Assembly (NCBI GenBank): GCA_022841625.1 | Contig: JALHRD010000019.1 | Location: 1-64,000 of the forward strand | Direction: 5' to 3' | From: Xanthobacteraceae bacterium | GTDB lineage: Bacteria > Pseudomonadota > Alphaproteobacteria > Rhizobiales > Xanthobacteraceae | DNA length: 64,000 nt | In this document: in pieces, positions 34,249-43,061 of the stretch | Numbering within the stretch: the first letter of the stretch is position 1 | Layout of the letters: each line of letters begins with the position of its first letter | Notes under the pieces: model-generated | Seen by the model: the letters and a program-made list of their open reading frames with translations, nothing else | What the model was told of the DNA's origin: nothing | Databases searched by the model: none | Made by a program: the position numbers and the translations under genes

Positions 34249-34962
34249 TCAGGCCGGCACGCGGCGCAGGATAGAGTCAAGAAACACAAAGGTTTTCGCC
34301 CAGGAGTCTTCCGCCGCCGCTTGTTCGCCGGCGGTGCCGGGCATGCGATTCTGAAAGCCGTGGCCGGCGTCCGGGTAACGGTGAAACACATGCGCGATGC
34401 CGTGGCGCGTCAGCTCCGCGTCGATGCTATTGACCTGTTCGGGCGAGGGGTTCTTGTCCAGGTTTCCGAAGAATCCGATGACCGGGCAGCGAATGTCGCG
34501 CAGCCGATCGAACGGCGTGGTGGCTTCATTGCCCCAGGACAGGTGTGCGCCGCCGCCGTAATAGACCACCGCGCCGCAGAACGCCGGCAGCGCGCCGGCG
34601 CCGAGCAGCGCCATGCGACCGCCCATGCAATGGCCCATGATGACAAGCTTGCCGCCGGCGACATCCGCGCGGCTGCGCAGGTAATCGCAGGTGGCGCGAA
34701 TATCCGTGACCACCTCGGAGTCCTTCAAGAACTGCTTGCGATCGGGCATCGGAATTTCGCGCGCAGCCCGGTGCGAGACATCGGGCACCGCAACCAGATA
34801 GCCGGACGCCGCGAGCTTGGCGGCGACGCGTTTGGTGAAGGCGTCAATGCCATCGCGGTGATACATCAGAACGACTGCCGGGCCCGGCGCTTTGCGATCG
34901 GGGCCATCGAGATAAATGTCCATCGGGCTTGCACCCACCGGAATCGAAATTGTTGTTGTCAT
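34249..34962 (-). CDS. Dienelactone hydrolase family protein
   Basis: A 237-residue alpha/beta hydrolase with a complete Cys-Asp-His triad: Cys112 in MGHCMGG, Asp169 in FFGNLDKNPSP and His201 in YPDAGHGF. This matches dienelactone hydrolases, which open 4-carboxymethylene-butenolide in chlorocatechol-type pathways. Many homologues have other ester or lactone substrates. It is the last gene of the long minus-strand operon, 17 bp after receptor 5. Confidence 0.9.
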   Translation of the reverse strand: MTTTISIPVGASPMDIYLDGPDRKAPGPAVVLMYHRDGIDAFTKRVAAKLAASGYLVAVPDVSHRAAREIPMPDRKQFLKDSEVVTDIRATCDYLRSRADVAGGKLVIMGHCMGGRMALLGAGALPAFCGAVVYYGGGAHLSWGNEATTPFDRLRDIRCPVIGFFGNLDKNPSPEQVNSIDAELTRHGIAHVFHRYPDAGHGFQNRMPGTAGEQAAAEDSWAKTFVFLDSILRRVPA

Positions 34963-34979
34963 ATGAGAAGCTCCAACGA

Positions 34980-35999
34980 TTATCGATTGTCGGCGGCGCG
35001 GCGCGCGCGCGCCACCAATTCCGGCGAGATCGCGCCGCCGCCCACGATGCTGGCCTGCAACGCCGCCCCTTCCAGCGGTTCAAGTTCGAGCTTGGTCTTT
35101 TCGGCGTCGGCGCGAAGGGCGGGATCATTGATCGCCGCGATGAAGGCTTTCCGCAGCGCGGCTACCCGATCGGCCGGAACTCCGGGTGGCGCCGCCACCG
35201 AACGGCCGATCGTGGATGGCGAGGCGAACAACCCAAGCAGGGTTCGGTCGTCGTCCTTCTTGGCAAGGTCGACCATCCGCGGGACATTCGGCAAATCGGC
35301 ATTTTTTTGCAGTCCGGTTTGCAGCAGCAGATTGATTTGCCGGTTTTTCAGGAGCTGCTCGCCCTCGAGCTTGAGCACCGACCAGGGCTGGCTGAGGGCA
35401 TCGACCTCGCCGCGCAGCATGGCCAAGCGGCTGTCGGTGGTTCCTTTGTAGCCGGTGATGATCTTGAATTTGGTGCCAAGCACAGCGTTGAGCACGGTCC
35501 AGTTCAGCCGCGATGCGGTGCCCGAGGTCGAGACAATCAATTCGTGGACGAAGACATCCTCGATGGTCTTCACCTTGGCGTCCTGCCGCGCATAGAGCAC
35601 GGCGCTGTTGCTGATCAAACGGCCGATCCAATTGAACGTGGTGGGATCGGCGGCCAAGCCCGGCGTGCCGAGGATGTAATCGAGGGCGACAGCCTGATCG
35701 AGCATTGCGACAACGGTGCCGTCTTTGGGGGCGATATTGAACAGATAATTGGCGGCACGAATGCCGCCGGCGCCCGGCATGTTTTGCGCCACCACGTTTG
35801 GCTGGCCGCCAAGCAACGCGCCGATATGGCGGGCGATCAGGCGGCTATAGGCGTCATAGCCGCCGCCCGGCGCGGTCGGGACAATGAAGGTTATGGTCTT
35901 GCCGCGGAAGAAGTCGTCATCGGCGCGCGCAAGGCCGGTCATGCATTGGGCCAAAAAAACGCCGAGGATCGCGATCGTGAATAAGACGCGCATATGCAT
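34980..35999 (-). CDS. Bug/TctC-family solute-binding protein (receptor 5)
   Basis: About 340 residues with a signal peptide ending near GLARADDD. It has FFRGKTITFIVPTAPGGGYD (subtype marks), ARHIGALLGGQP, NMPGAGG and APKDGTVVA. The start is uncertain because MHMR at 35999 lacks a strong ribosome-binding site; an in-frame ATG at 36029 is possible. It lies between the ornithine-cyclodeaminase-like and dienelactone-hydrolase-like genes, so it is embedded in the operon rather than at its end. Confidence 0.88.
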   Translation of the reverse strand: MHMRVLFTIAILGVFLAQCMTGLARADDDFFRGKTITFIVPTAPGGGYDAYSRLIARHIGALLGGQPNVVAQNMPGAGGIRAANYLFNIAPKDGTVVAMLDQAVALDYILGTPGLAADPTTFNWIGRLISNSAVLYARQDAKVKTIEDVFVHELIVSTSGTASRLNWTVLNAVLGTKFKIITGYKGTTDSRLAMLRGEVDALSQPWSVLKLEGEQLLKNRQINLLLQTGLQKNADLPNVPRMVDLAKKDDDRTLLGLFASPSTIGRSVAAPPGVPADRVAALRKAFIAAINDPALRADAEKTKLELEPLEGAALQASIVGGGAISPELVARARRAADNR

Positions 36000-36049
36000 G
36001 GGACGGTGCCTGCCCGATTCTAGCGTCATGCAGTGTTCAAGTCGCGGGC

Positions 36050-37120
36050 TCAAGAAGGGACCTCGCTGGTGAACCAATCACTATCGAGTTGACGACCGAT
36101 GCCGCGCTCCCGGGCGCGCTGCAAGAGCACATGGCCGGTAACCGCGAATTGGTAGCCGAGCCCCATATAATTGAGAAACAGCGTCACGTCGTTATTGCTG
36201 CGTCGGCCGCCGGTGCGGTTGAGCAGTAGATCGGCGAGATCGGGCAGCTCATCCTGCTTTAATGCCTTGCTGAGAGCGTCCTTCCGGTGCTCGGTATCCC
36301 GCGCCAGATCAGCGCCGGCGGTGCGCGCGATTTGGGCGGCGGCCTTGCGGACGTGGGTAATGACGATGTCGGATTTGGTGGCGACGGAGGCATCGAGCTC
36401 CAGACGCTTGAGGCTGGAAACATGCATGCCCGGCGCAATCCAATCGGCCGAGAGAACCGGTTGCATGCTGCTGGTCGCGCACATCACCACGTCGGCCCTG
36501 GCAACGGCCTCGCGCGCCGATCCGGCGGCGATGACGTCGATGCCGAGTCGATCGGCGGTTTCGCGCGCAAAGGCCTGGCATCGCGCCGGGTCCGGACTGT
36601 AGCAACGGATTTGCGTGATCGGGCGAACCGCCGCGATGGCGGCGGCCTGACCGCCAGCCTGCCAGCCGGTGCCAAGCAGCCCAACCACCCGCGCGTCGGT
36701 CCGCGCCAGATATTTGGCGGCGAGTCCGCAGGTCGCGGCCACGCGCAGACGCTGGACCACGCCGTCGGGATAGATCGCCAGCGGTTCTCCGGTCTCGACG
36801 CTGAACAAGAGCACCAGGCCGACATAGCGCGCGCCGGGGGCGGCCGGGACCTTCACGCGCTTGATCCCCTGCGAGGTGCGCGGCCAGGTCAAGATGTCGG
36901 AATTGATTCGAACCGCGCCGATGCCGGATTTTGGCGCCACGCCCGACATGGTCAGCAGCGAATAGAGCCCGTCATCGCGGGTGGTGGGCGAAAGGATTTC
37001 CGAACGGACGCCGCTCGCGCCGCGCGATTGTCCGAGTTCGCGATATCCGTCGTCCATTGCCGCGATGCAGTCTTCGATCGTGAGCGCGGCCTCGACGTCT
37101 TGGTTCGATAACAACAGCAT
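36050..37120 (-). CDS. Ornithine cyclodeaminase / mu-crystallin family protein
   Basis: About 356 residues from MLLLSNQDVEAAL, preceded by AAGGA and 14 bp after the MmgE/PrpD stop; a longer frame to 37192 would overlap that gene. Family marks are the Rossmann segment VGLLGTGWQAGGQA and PVLSADWIAPGMHVSSL. The family includes ornithine cyclodeaminase, alanine dehydrogenase-type enzymes and ketimine reductases, so an imine/amino acid step is likely. Nitrogen chemistry fits the HyuA/HyuB genes of the same operon. Confidence 0.88.
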   Translation of the reverse strand: MLLLSNQDVEAALTIEDCIAAMDDGYRELGQSRGASGVRSEILSPTTRDDGLYSLLTMSGVAPKSGIGAVRINSDILTWPRTSQGIKRVKVPAAPGARYVGLVLLFSVETGEPLAIYPDGVVQRLRVAATCGLAAKYLARTDARVVGLLGTGWQAGGQAAAIAAVRPITQIRCYSPDPARCQAFARETADRLGIDVIAAGSAREAVARADVVMCATSSMQPVLSADWIAPGMHVSSLKRLELDASVATKSDIVITHVRKAAAQIARTAGADLARDTEHRKDALSKALKQDELPDLADLLLNRTGGRRSNNDVTLFLNYMGLGYQFAVTGHVLLQRARERGIGRQLDSDWFTSEVPS

Positions 37121-37134
37121 CGATCGGCTTGTCC

Positions 37135-38523
37135 TTATTGACCTTGTGCGCCCAATTCCCAGTGTCGGCGAAATTCCGTCAGGTTGCGACAATGTTCAAT
37201 AGAACCGCATGCCGTTATCAGGTCGCGGGCGCGTCCCGGCCCGAGAATGCTTTCGATGAGATCGCGCGCCTTAGCTTCGACTTCGGCGCGCGTCATTGGA
37301 TTGTCCGCCGTGCCACGGACCGCAAGCGTGCGATGTGACGTCCGTCGTCCGTCACGCAGGGTCATCTCCACAATAGCCTGTCGGCGCGGCCGTGCATGCA
37401 TGAGCTCTTCGCTTGGAACGAGTTCGATCTTCTTTCGTTGAGCGAGGACGGCCCGATCGGTCATGCGGGCGTGGTCGTGCACCGAATCGAACGTCAGCCG
37501 GCCGTCGACCAGAAGCAGCGCCATGAGATGCTGCACGTTCACGTCCGGCATTGGCGCATTGTCGACGGTGCGGGCCGAGCGGGTGGGCAATAGCACGCGG
37601 ATCGCCGCGATATCGTCGCTCGCCGGCTTTTTTCCTTCCATCAGATGGGTCAGGGCATCGAGCGCCGATTGCGCCGGCGAGCCGACCGACCATTTTTTGA
37701 TGTTGGTTGAAAGGATCTCGAAGCGTTGGCCAAGCGCCTCGGCGAGTTGCGCGGGGTCGGGCGTTGCGGCAAAGGCCTCAAAGAAATTGCGCTCGCCGGC
37801 AAACACATCGTCAACGCCGGTAAAGCCGTGCGCGACCATCAGCGCCGCCGCGAGGCCATGCTGTGCGGGCATCCCGCCGAAGTCGAACGCCTTTTCGATG
37901 TGGTCGGAATCGCGCACATTGCAGCCGATGCCCGCCGCCTGCTGCGCACAATATGACAGCATGTGACGCGCTTGCGTGGCGTCGAGGTCGAGCAGCGCCG
38001 CAGCGGCAGCGCCGGCCCCGAAAATGCCGCCGATGCTGTGGGTGGCGCGGGAGGCGGCGGCGAGCGCATCGGCGCCGAGCGCATAATTCACGCGGGCTGC
38101 GACATCGTAGCCGAGCACCACCGCGCGCAGAAACGATCGGCCGCTGGCGCGGGTGCGTTCGGCGGCGGCGAGCGCCGCCGGAATCACGGCGCAGCCGGGA
38201 TGGGTGCGGGACGGCGCATGCGAGTCGTCGGTCTCATCGGCATGCGCGAGCATGCCATTGGCCAGCGCCGCATTGACGGCGGAGGTCCGTAGGTCGGTGG
38301 CGACAACCGAGGCGTCCGGCGCTCCGCCAAGCGCCGCGACATAGCCGATTGCCATCTGGCCGGGCCGCAGGCGCGAGCCGGAGATCATGGCTGCGAACGT
38401 ATCGAGAATATGATGCCGGGCTTTTTCAACAACCGCTTCGGGAAGCGGTCGCGCCAGCGCATCGGCGATATAGGCGCTCAATTGGCGGGTTGGCTGGCTG
38501 ATGTCCTGGAGCGGCGCGATCAT
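37135..38523 (-). CDS. MmgE/PrpD family protein
   Basis: A 462-residue protein of the 2-methylcitrate dehydratase/iminodisuccinate epimerase family. Visible marks are the opening ISQPTRQLSAYIADAL, GGAPDASVVA, GMLAHADETDDSHAPSRTHPG and a C-terminal REVEAKARDL-type region. Members dehydrate or isomerise tricarboxylic or imino acids, and the exact reaction varies. It sits 24 bp after receptor 6 and 14 bp before the ornithine-cyclodeaminase-like gene. Confidence 0.9.
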   Translation of the reverse strand: MIAPLQDISQPTRQLSAYIADALARPLPEAVVEKARHHILDTFAAMISGSRLRPGQMAIGYVAALGGAPDASVVATDLRTSAVNAALANGMLAHADETDDSHAPSRTHPGCAVIPAALAAAERTRASGRSFLRAVVLGYDVAARVNYALGADALAAASRATHSIGGIFGAGAAAAALLDLDATQARHMLSYCAQQAAGIGCNVRDSDHIEKAFDFGGMPAQHGLAAALMVAHGFTGVDDVFAGERNFFEAFAATPDPAQLAEALGQRFEILSTNIKKWSVGSPAQSALDALTHLMEGKKPASDDIAAIRVLLPTRSARTVDNAPMPDVNVQHLMALLLVDGRLTFDSVHDHARMTDRAVLAQRKKIELVPSEELMHARPRRQAIVEMTLRDGRRTSHRTLAVRGTADNPMTRAEVEAKARDLIESILGPGRARDLITACGSIEHCRNLTEFRRHWELGAQGQ

Positions 38524-38547
38524 GTCAGGTGGCGGACCACATCCCTC

Positions 38548-39594
38548 TCACAGCGTCGGCAGGAGTTCGCGGGCCCGCGTCACCGCGGCTTCCGGCATTG
38601 CATAGATCCCGCGCACGATGGCAGTGAGTTCCTCGGCGCCGATTGGATCGAGTTCCAGATTTTGTTTGCGCAAGGCTTCAGCGAATTCCGGATCCTTCAT
38701 GGCGGCGACATAGGCGGCGCGGATGGCCGCCACCCGGTCGGCGGGAACGCCCGGGCCCATGAAGGAGGGGAAGCCGGTGGCGCCCGGCGCGCACAACACT
38801 TCGAGCACCTGCCGGTCGGCGGGCGATTTGGCGAGGTCGAGCCCCAACGGTACGTCAGCGGGAATGTCGGGCGATTTCTGCATCCCGAGCTGGACGATGA
38901 CGGTGACCAGCTTGTCCTTGATCCAATGCGCGCTCGATCCGCTGTTGAGCGAGCCCCAGGTCGAGCCGACCTTGCCATGCACTTCGCCGCGCTGCATCGC
39001 GATGTCGACCGCGCCAAGGCCCGAATAGCCAGTGACGATCCTGAACTTTGTGCCGGCAATTTGGTTGAGCGCACGCGGGTAGATGCCGGTGTCCTGTGCA
39101 ATCGAGGTCGCGCCAACCACGACTTCCCGCTGCATGGCGTCTTGAATGGTACGCACTGGCGTCGACGCATTCCACACCAGCCCCATCGACACGGTCCGGG
39201 CCGGGCTGCCAATCCAGTTGAATTTCGCGGGCTCGAAATCGGCCTGCGGCAATTTGAGCAGCGGCGCGAGCATGAAGCCGCGGGTGATGAAGCCCCAGGC
39301 GGTGCCGTCTTGCGGCGCGACGCGTTCGATATAGGTCGCGGCCTTGATGCCGCCGGCGCCCGGCATATGCGAGACCACGAGGGTCGGCTGGCCCGGGATG
39401 TATTTGCGGATCACTTGTGCGAGCGCCATCGGATAGCCGCTCACGGCACCGGCGCCAGCGCCGGTGCCGACATACATCCTGATGGTCTTGCCGCGGTAGA
39501 ATTCCTCCACCGTTTCGGCACGGGTCGCCGGTTGCGCCGCAACCAAGCCGACGATGCTGAGAGCCGCAATCGCAGGAAGTCGTCGCACCTTCAT
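38548..39594 (-). CDS. Bug/TctC-family solute-binding protein (receptor 6)
   Basis: 348 residues with signal peptide ending near ATRAETV. FYRGKTIRMYVGTGAG is followed by GAVSGYPMALAQV, which differs from the usual GGGYD..AR pocket motif, then KYIPGQPTLVV, HMPGAGG and APQDGT. The altered pocket loop suggests a different ligand. Its start lies 3 bp after the second HyuB stop, the tightest junction of any receptor here. Confidence 0.9.
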   Translation of the reverse strand: MKVRRLPAIAALSIVGLVAAQPATRAETVEEFYRGKTIRMYVGTGAGAGAVSGYPMALAQVIRKYIPGQPTLVVSHMPGAGGIKAATYIERVAPQDGTAWGFITRGFMLAPLLKLPQADFEPAKFNWIGSPARTVSMGLVWNASTPVRTIQDAMQREVVVGATSIAQDTGIYPRALNQIAGTKFRIVTGYSGLGAVDIAMQRGEVHGKVGSTWGSLNSGSSAHWIKDKLVTVIVQLGMQKSPDIPADVPLGLDLAKSPADRQVLEVLCAPGATGFPSFMGPGVPADRVAAIRAAYVAAMKDPEFAEALRKQNLELDPIGAEELTAIVRGIYAMPEAAVTRARELLPTL

Positions 39595-39597
39595 CTC

Positions 39598-41322
39598 CTA
39601 TCGCCGTACCTTGCCGTCGGCGCTGACGGTGACCCCATAGTCCCGTTCCGCCGCCGCCCTGGAAATATAGCCTGCGTCGAGGTCGTGTTGAATGCGCGCC
39701 AGCGTGCGATCATGCGGCGGGCCATAGCCGCCGCCACCGCCGGTTTCGACGCAGACCAGATCGCCGGCCGCGAGCTTCAGCCCGCGTTCTTTCTCGATCG
39801 CTCGCTCGTGGCCGGACTGGCCTTCAACCAGCGTGAAGCGGCCCGGCCGGCCCTCTTGCCCGCCATGCACGCCCCAGGGCGGGAACTTGGTGCGATCGAG
39901 ATTGGTCTGCAATCCGCACGGCGCCAGAATGCGGTAGCGCTTGCGGAAACCAAGCCCGCCGCGAAAGCGCCCAGCGCCGCCGGAATCCGCGCGCAGCGAA
40001 AACTCCTCGATCCGCACCGGCAGATAAGTCTCCTGCAATTCAATCGGGATGATGCGGGTGTCGCCATGCGCCATGGTGCGGAACGGGCCGGCGCCGTCAT
40101 GGGTCGCGCAGGCGCCCCAGCCGCCGTGTCCGCTATCGTGGGTGCCGAAGAAACTCCCATCGGCGCGCCGGCCATGGAAGCGAACGCCGGAATGCGTGCC
40201 GAAGTGACCGCCCGGCACGCGCGCCGGCAGCGCCTGTTCCAGGGCCTTGATGACCGCGTCGATGACGGTGGGAAATGGCGTCGAATAATTGCCCATCGGG
40301 GCGGTCGGGTCGGCGCTGAGAATTTTGCCGGGCGGCAGCGCCAGCTTGAGCGGCCGAAAGGTGCCTTCGTTCGCCATCTCGCCGGCGCCCAGCAGATATT
40401 TGAACGCCACCCGCGCGGTGGTTTGCCCGCCGCCGAACCAGCCGGAATTGATCGGTCCTTTGACCTGTTCGGCGATGTCGGAATAATCGATGGTCATCTC
40501 GTCGCCGGCCACAATGACCTTGACGCGGATCGGCAGCGGCTCGTCGCCGGCGCGGTCGTTGTCGAGAAAGGTCTCGGAGCTGTAGACGCCGTCCGGCATT
40601 GCGCGGATCAGCGCGCGGGCGGCCGCCTCCGATTGATCGAGGATGATGTCAACCGCGCGGGCGAAAGTCGCCGGGCCATATTTGTCGACCAGTTCCGCCG
40701 TCAGGTCGCGCCCCAGCAAGCAGCCGGCCAATTGCGCGGCAATGTCGCCCATCAGCTCGATCGGCTGGCGGGTGTTGTTTTCGATGATCCGATAAACCTC
40801 CTCGATCGGCTCGCCCTTGGAATGGAGCTTGATCGAGCGCAGTTGCAGCCCTTCCATGAAAATATCGGTCGAATAGGGTACGCAGCCGCCGATGTCGATC
40901 CAATGCACATTGATCGCGAAGAAGCCGACCAAGCTCGCGCGCGCGGGGCTGGCGAAGATCGGCGTGTACATCACGGTGTTGTTGAGGTGCTGACCCTGCA
41001 CGGCGGCGTGATTGCATAACACCACATCGCCGTGATGAAGCCGCTCGCGGCCGTAGATTGCGAGACCGTCCCGCACCGCCATGCCGACCGAGTCGGCGAC
41101 AAATGGCGGCATGCCGCCGGTGCATTGCGCGACCAGCATGCCGTCGTGATCGGTCAGGCCGACGGCAAAATCGTTGTATTCATAGATGTAGGCGGAAAAC
41201 GCCGTCCGCTTGATATTGGCATCGATCTGATTGGTGATCGAAACCAGCGCATGGCGGATCACTTCGAGCGTGACGGGATCGATCGCTAGCGTGGCGCCGT
41301 TATGGCTGGAGCGGTCCTGCAT
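39598..41322 (-). CDS. Hydantoinase B / oxoprolinase B family protein (copy 2)
   Basis: 574 residues from MQDRSSHNG, whose ATG lies 2 bp after the permease stop. The HyuB family forms ATP-dependent hydrolases or carboxylases with HyuA (N-methylhydantoinase, 5-oxoprolinase, acetone/acetophenone carboxylase). Marks include NQIDANIKRTAFS, CTGGMPPFVADSVG, INVHWIDIGG, NSGWFGGGQTT and THDSGHGGWGACATHDGAGP. It is closely similar to the second copy at 44190-45923, with long stretches identical. No own HyuA lies beside it, so both copies may share the single HyuA. Confidence 0.93.
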   Translation of the reverse strand: MQDRSSHNGATLAIDPVTLEVIRHALVSITNQIDANIKRTAFSAYIYEYNDFAVGLTDHDGMLVAQCTGGMPPFVADSVGMAVRDGLAIYGRERLHHGDVVLCNHAAVQGQHLNNTVMYTPIFASPARASLVGFFAINVHWIDIGGCVPYSTDIFMEGLQLRSIKLHSKGEPIEEVYRIIENNTRQPIELMGDIAAQLAGCLLGRDLTAELVDKYGPATFARAVDIILDQSEAAARALIRAMPDGVYSSETFLDNDRAGDEPLPIRVKVIVAGDEMTIDYSDIAEQVKGPINSGWFGGGQTTARVAFKYLLGAGEMANEGTFRPLKLALPPGKILSADPTAPMGNYSTPFPTVIDAVIKALEQALPARVPGGHFGTHSGVRFHGRRADGSFFGTHDSGHGGWGACATHDGAGPFRTMAHGDTRIIPIELQETYLPVRIEEFSLRADSGGAGRFRGGLGFRKRYRILAPCGLQTNLDRTKFPPWGVHGGQEGRPGRFTLVEGQSGHERAIEKERGLKLAAGDLVCVETGGGGGYGPPHDRTLARIQHDLDAGYISRAAAERDYGVTVSADGKVRR

Positions 41323-41324
41323 GG

Positions 41325-43058
41325 TCAATCCGGGATCAATCCCTGCCGGCGGGCGATGAACCAATAGAGCGCGATCAGCGGCGTCATCATCAGCAGCATG
41401 ACCATGGCGAGCGCGGATGCCTGCCCGAGCCCGCCGCCAAGCCACAGACTCCAGACCACCACCGGGAAGGTGAGGTTGTCGGAGGTTGAGAGGATCACCG
41501 CCAGCGTCAGCTCACGGAAGGTCAGGAGCGCAATCCACAGCCAGGCATAAAGCAGTGTCGGCGTAAGCAGCGGCACTGTCACCCGTCGGAAGGCGTCCCA
41601 GGTCGAGGCGCCGCTCATTTGCGCCGACTCTTCGAGTTCGGTGTGAATCTGGATCAAGCCGGAATTGGTCATGCGCGTGCCATAACTGATGCGCGCAATC
41701 ACGAATACGATCAAGAGGATCCAGATCGTGCCGTAAAGCGGCAGCGCGCGCTGCAAGACAAACAAGGTCAGCAGCAAGGCGCCGACGCCAAAGATAATGC
41801 TCGGCACCGCATGCGGCAGGAAGGCGATGAAATCGAAGCCCGCGCGCCCCGGTATGCGCGAGCGCAGCACCACCCAGGAAAATGCCAGGCTGATCGCGAG
41901 CGTGACGGTCGGCACCAGCACGGCAAGCAGCGCGGTATTGCCAACCGCGCGAAACACCAGATCCCAGGGCAGCGAAAGATAATGCGACAGCGACAGGGAC
42001 GCGAATGCCTGGGCCGATGGCATTTGAAAGAACGGCAGCCCGGAGGCGTAAGCGAGCAGCAGGATCGGCATGACCTTGCTGACCAGGAGATAGCCGGCGA
42101 TGAAGCACCAGGCGCCGATCGACCGGCGGCCGAGCCGGGTCAGTTTGGGGCGATAGGCGCGACCGGTGACCACCGCGAAGCGGCGCGAACGCTGCTGCAT
42201 CACGCCGTACCACCAGCTTGCGAGCGCTGCGATCATCAAGGCGATGGTGCTTAGTGCGGCGGCCAGCCCGTAGCGCGGCAACACGTCCTGCGGGCTCAAC
42301 AGCAGGTAAAGATAGGTCGAGAAGGTGAAGATGCGGTTGCCCCAGCCGATGATGGCCGGCACGTCGAAGGCGGCGAACGCGGTCATGAACACATAGATCG
42401 AGGCCGCCATGATGCCCGGCCAGGCGAGCCGAATCGTGATCCGCCGCAGCACGCGCAGTGGTCCGGCGCCGTGCATTTCGGCGGCCTCTTCGAGCGAAGG
42501 GTCCATCGAACGGAACACCGCCGCGGTCATGATGAAGGCCAGCGGCGCCAGGTTGAGGCCCTGCACCCAGCCCATGCCGAGAATGGTGGTGATCGAGAAC
42601 GGCGGGGCGGTGAGCCCGAACACGCTCATGAACAATTGATTGAGCAATCCGATGCGCGGATGCAAGAGGAACAGCCAGCCCATCGCGACGGCGAAACCCG
42701 GGATCAACAGTCCGATCGCCATCAAGGTGAACAATAGCGTCTTGGCGCGAAAGTCGGTGCGTTCGGCAATCCAAGCAATCGGAATGCCGATGCCAAGCGC
42801 CACGGCGAGCGATACGAATGCAAATGCAAAGGTGTCGATCAGCACCGTATAGGTGCGGCGATCGGAAAACACTTCCGTAAAGTTTGCGTTGGTATAGGTC
42901 AGTCCGGTGCCGGGCGTGCCGTCAGTCCAGGCCAGCCACAGCACGGTCACCAGATGGCACAGGATCAGAAAGCTCGCGCCCAGCACCGCCAGCAGCATGG
43001 TGGCTGGCAGCAGGTCGCCGAGGGCGCGGCGCCGATCGATCGACGCGGCGGTCGTCAC
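41325..43058 (-). CDS. ABC transporter permease, fused two-domain (Fe3+-type)
   Basis: A 577-residue membrane protein with about twelve helices and two permease domains. Each has an EAA loop: EEAAEMHGAGPLRVLRRITI (about 190-209) and EESAQMSGASTWDAFRRVTV (about 470-490). This fused layout is that of FbpB/ThiP-type permeases for iron, thiamine or polyamine-like ligands. It follows the binding-protein gene by 3 bp. No ATPase gene is nearby, so it must borrow one or is incomplete. Confidence 0.92.
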   Translation of the reverse strand: MTTAASIDRRRALGDLLPATMLLAVLGASFLILCHLVTVLWLAWTDGTPGTGLTYTNANFTEVFSDRRTYTVLIDTFAFAFVSLAVALGIGIPIAWIAERTDFRAKTLLFTLMAIGLLIPGFAVAMGWLFLLHPRIGLLNQLFMSVFGLTAPPFSITTILGMGWVQGLNLAPLAFIMTAAVFRSMDPSLEEAAEMHGAGPLRVLRRITIRLAWPGIMAASIYVFMTAFAAFDVPAIIGWGNRIFTFSTYLYLLLSPQDVLPRYGLAAALSTIALMIAALASWWYGVMQQRSRRFAVVTGRAYRPKLTRLGRRSIGAWCFIAGYLLVSKVMPILLLAYASGLPFFQMPSAQAFASLSLSHYLSLPWDLVFRAVGNTALLAVLVPTVTLAISLAFSWVVLRSRIPGRAGFDFIAFLPHAVPSIIFGVGALLLTLFVLQRALPLYGTIWILLIVFVIARISYGTRMTNSGLIQIHTELEESAQMSGASTWDAFRRVTVPLLTPTLLYAWLWIALLTFRELTLAVILSTSDNLTFPVVVWSLWLGGGLGQASALAMVMLLMMTPLIALYWFIARRQGLIPD

Positions 43059-43061
43059 GTC

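Noticed and set aside
38410-41019. 869-codon plus-strand open frame over MmgE, receptor 6 and HyuB
   Set aside because: The three minus-strand genes are tightly packed with clear motifs. The plus-strand product is a low-complexity Arg/Ala/His-rich shadow.
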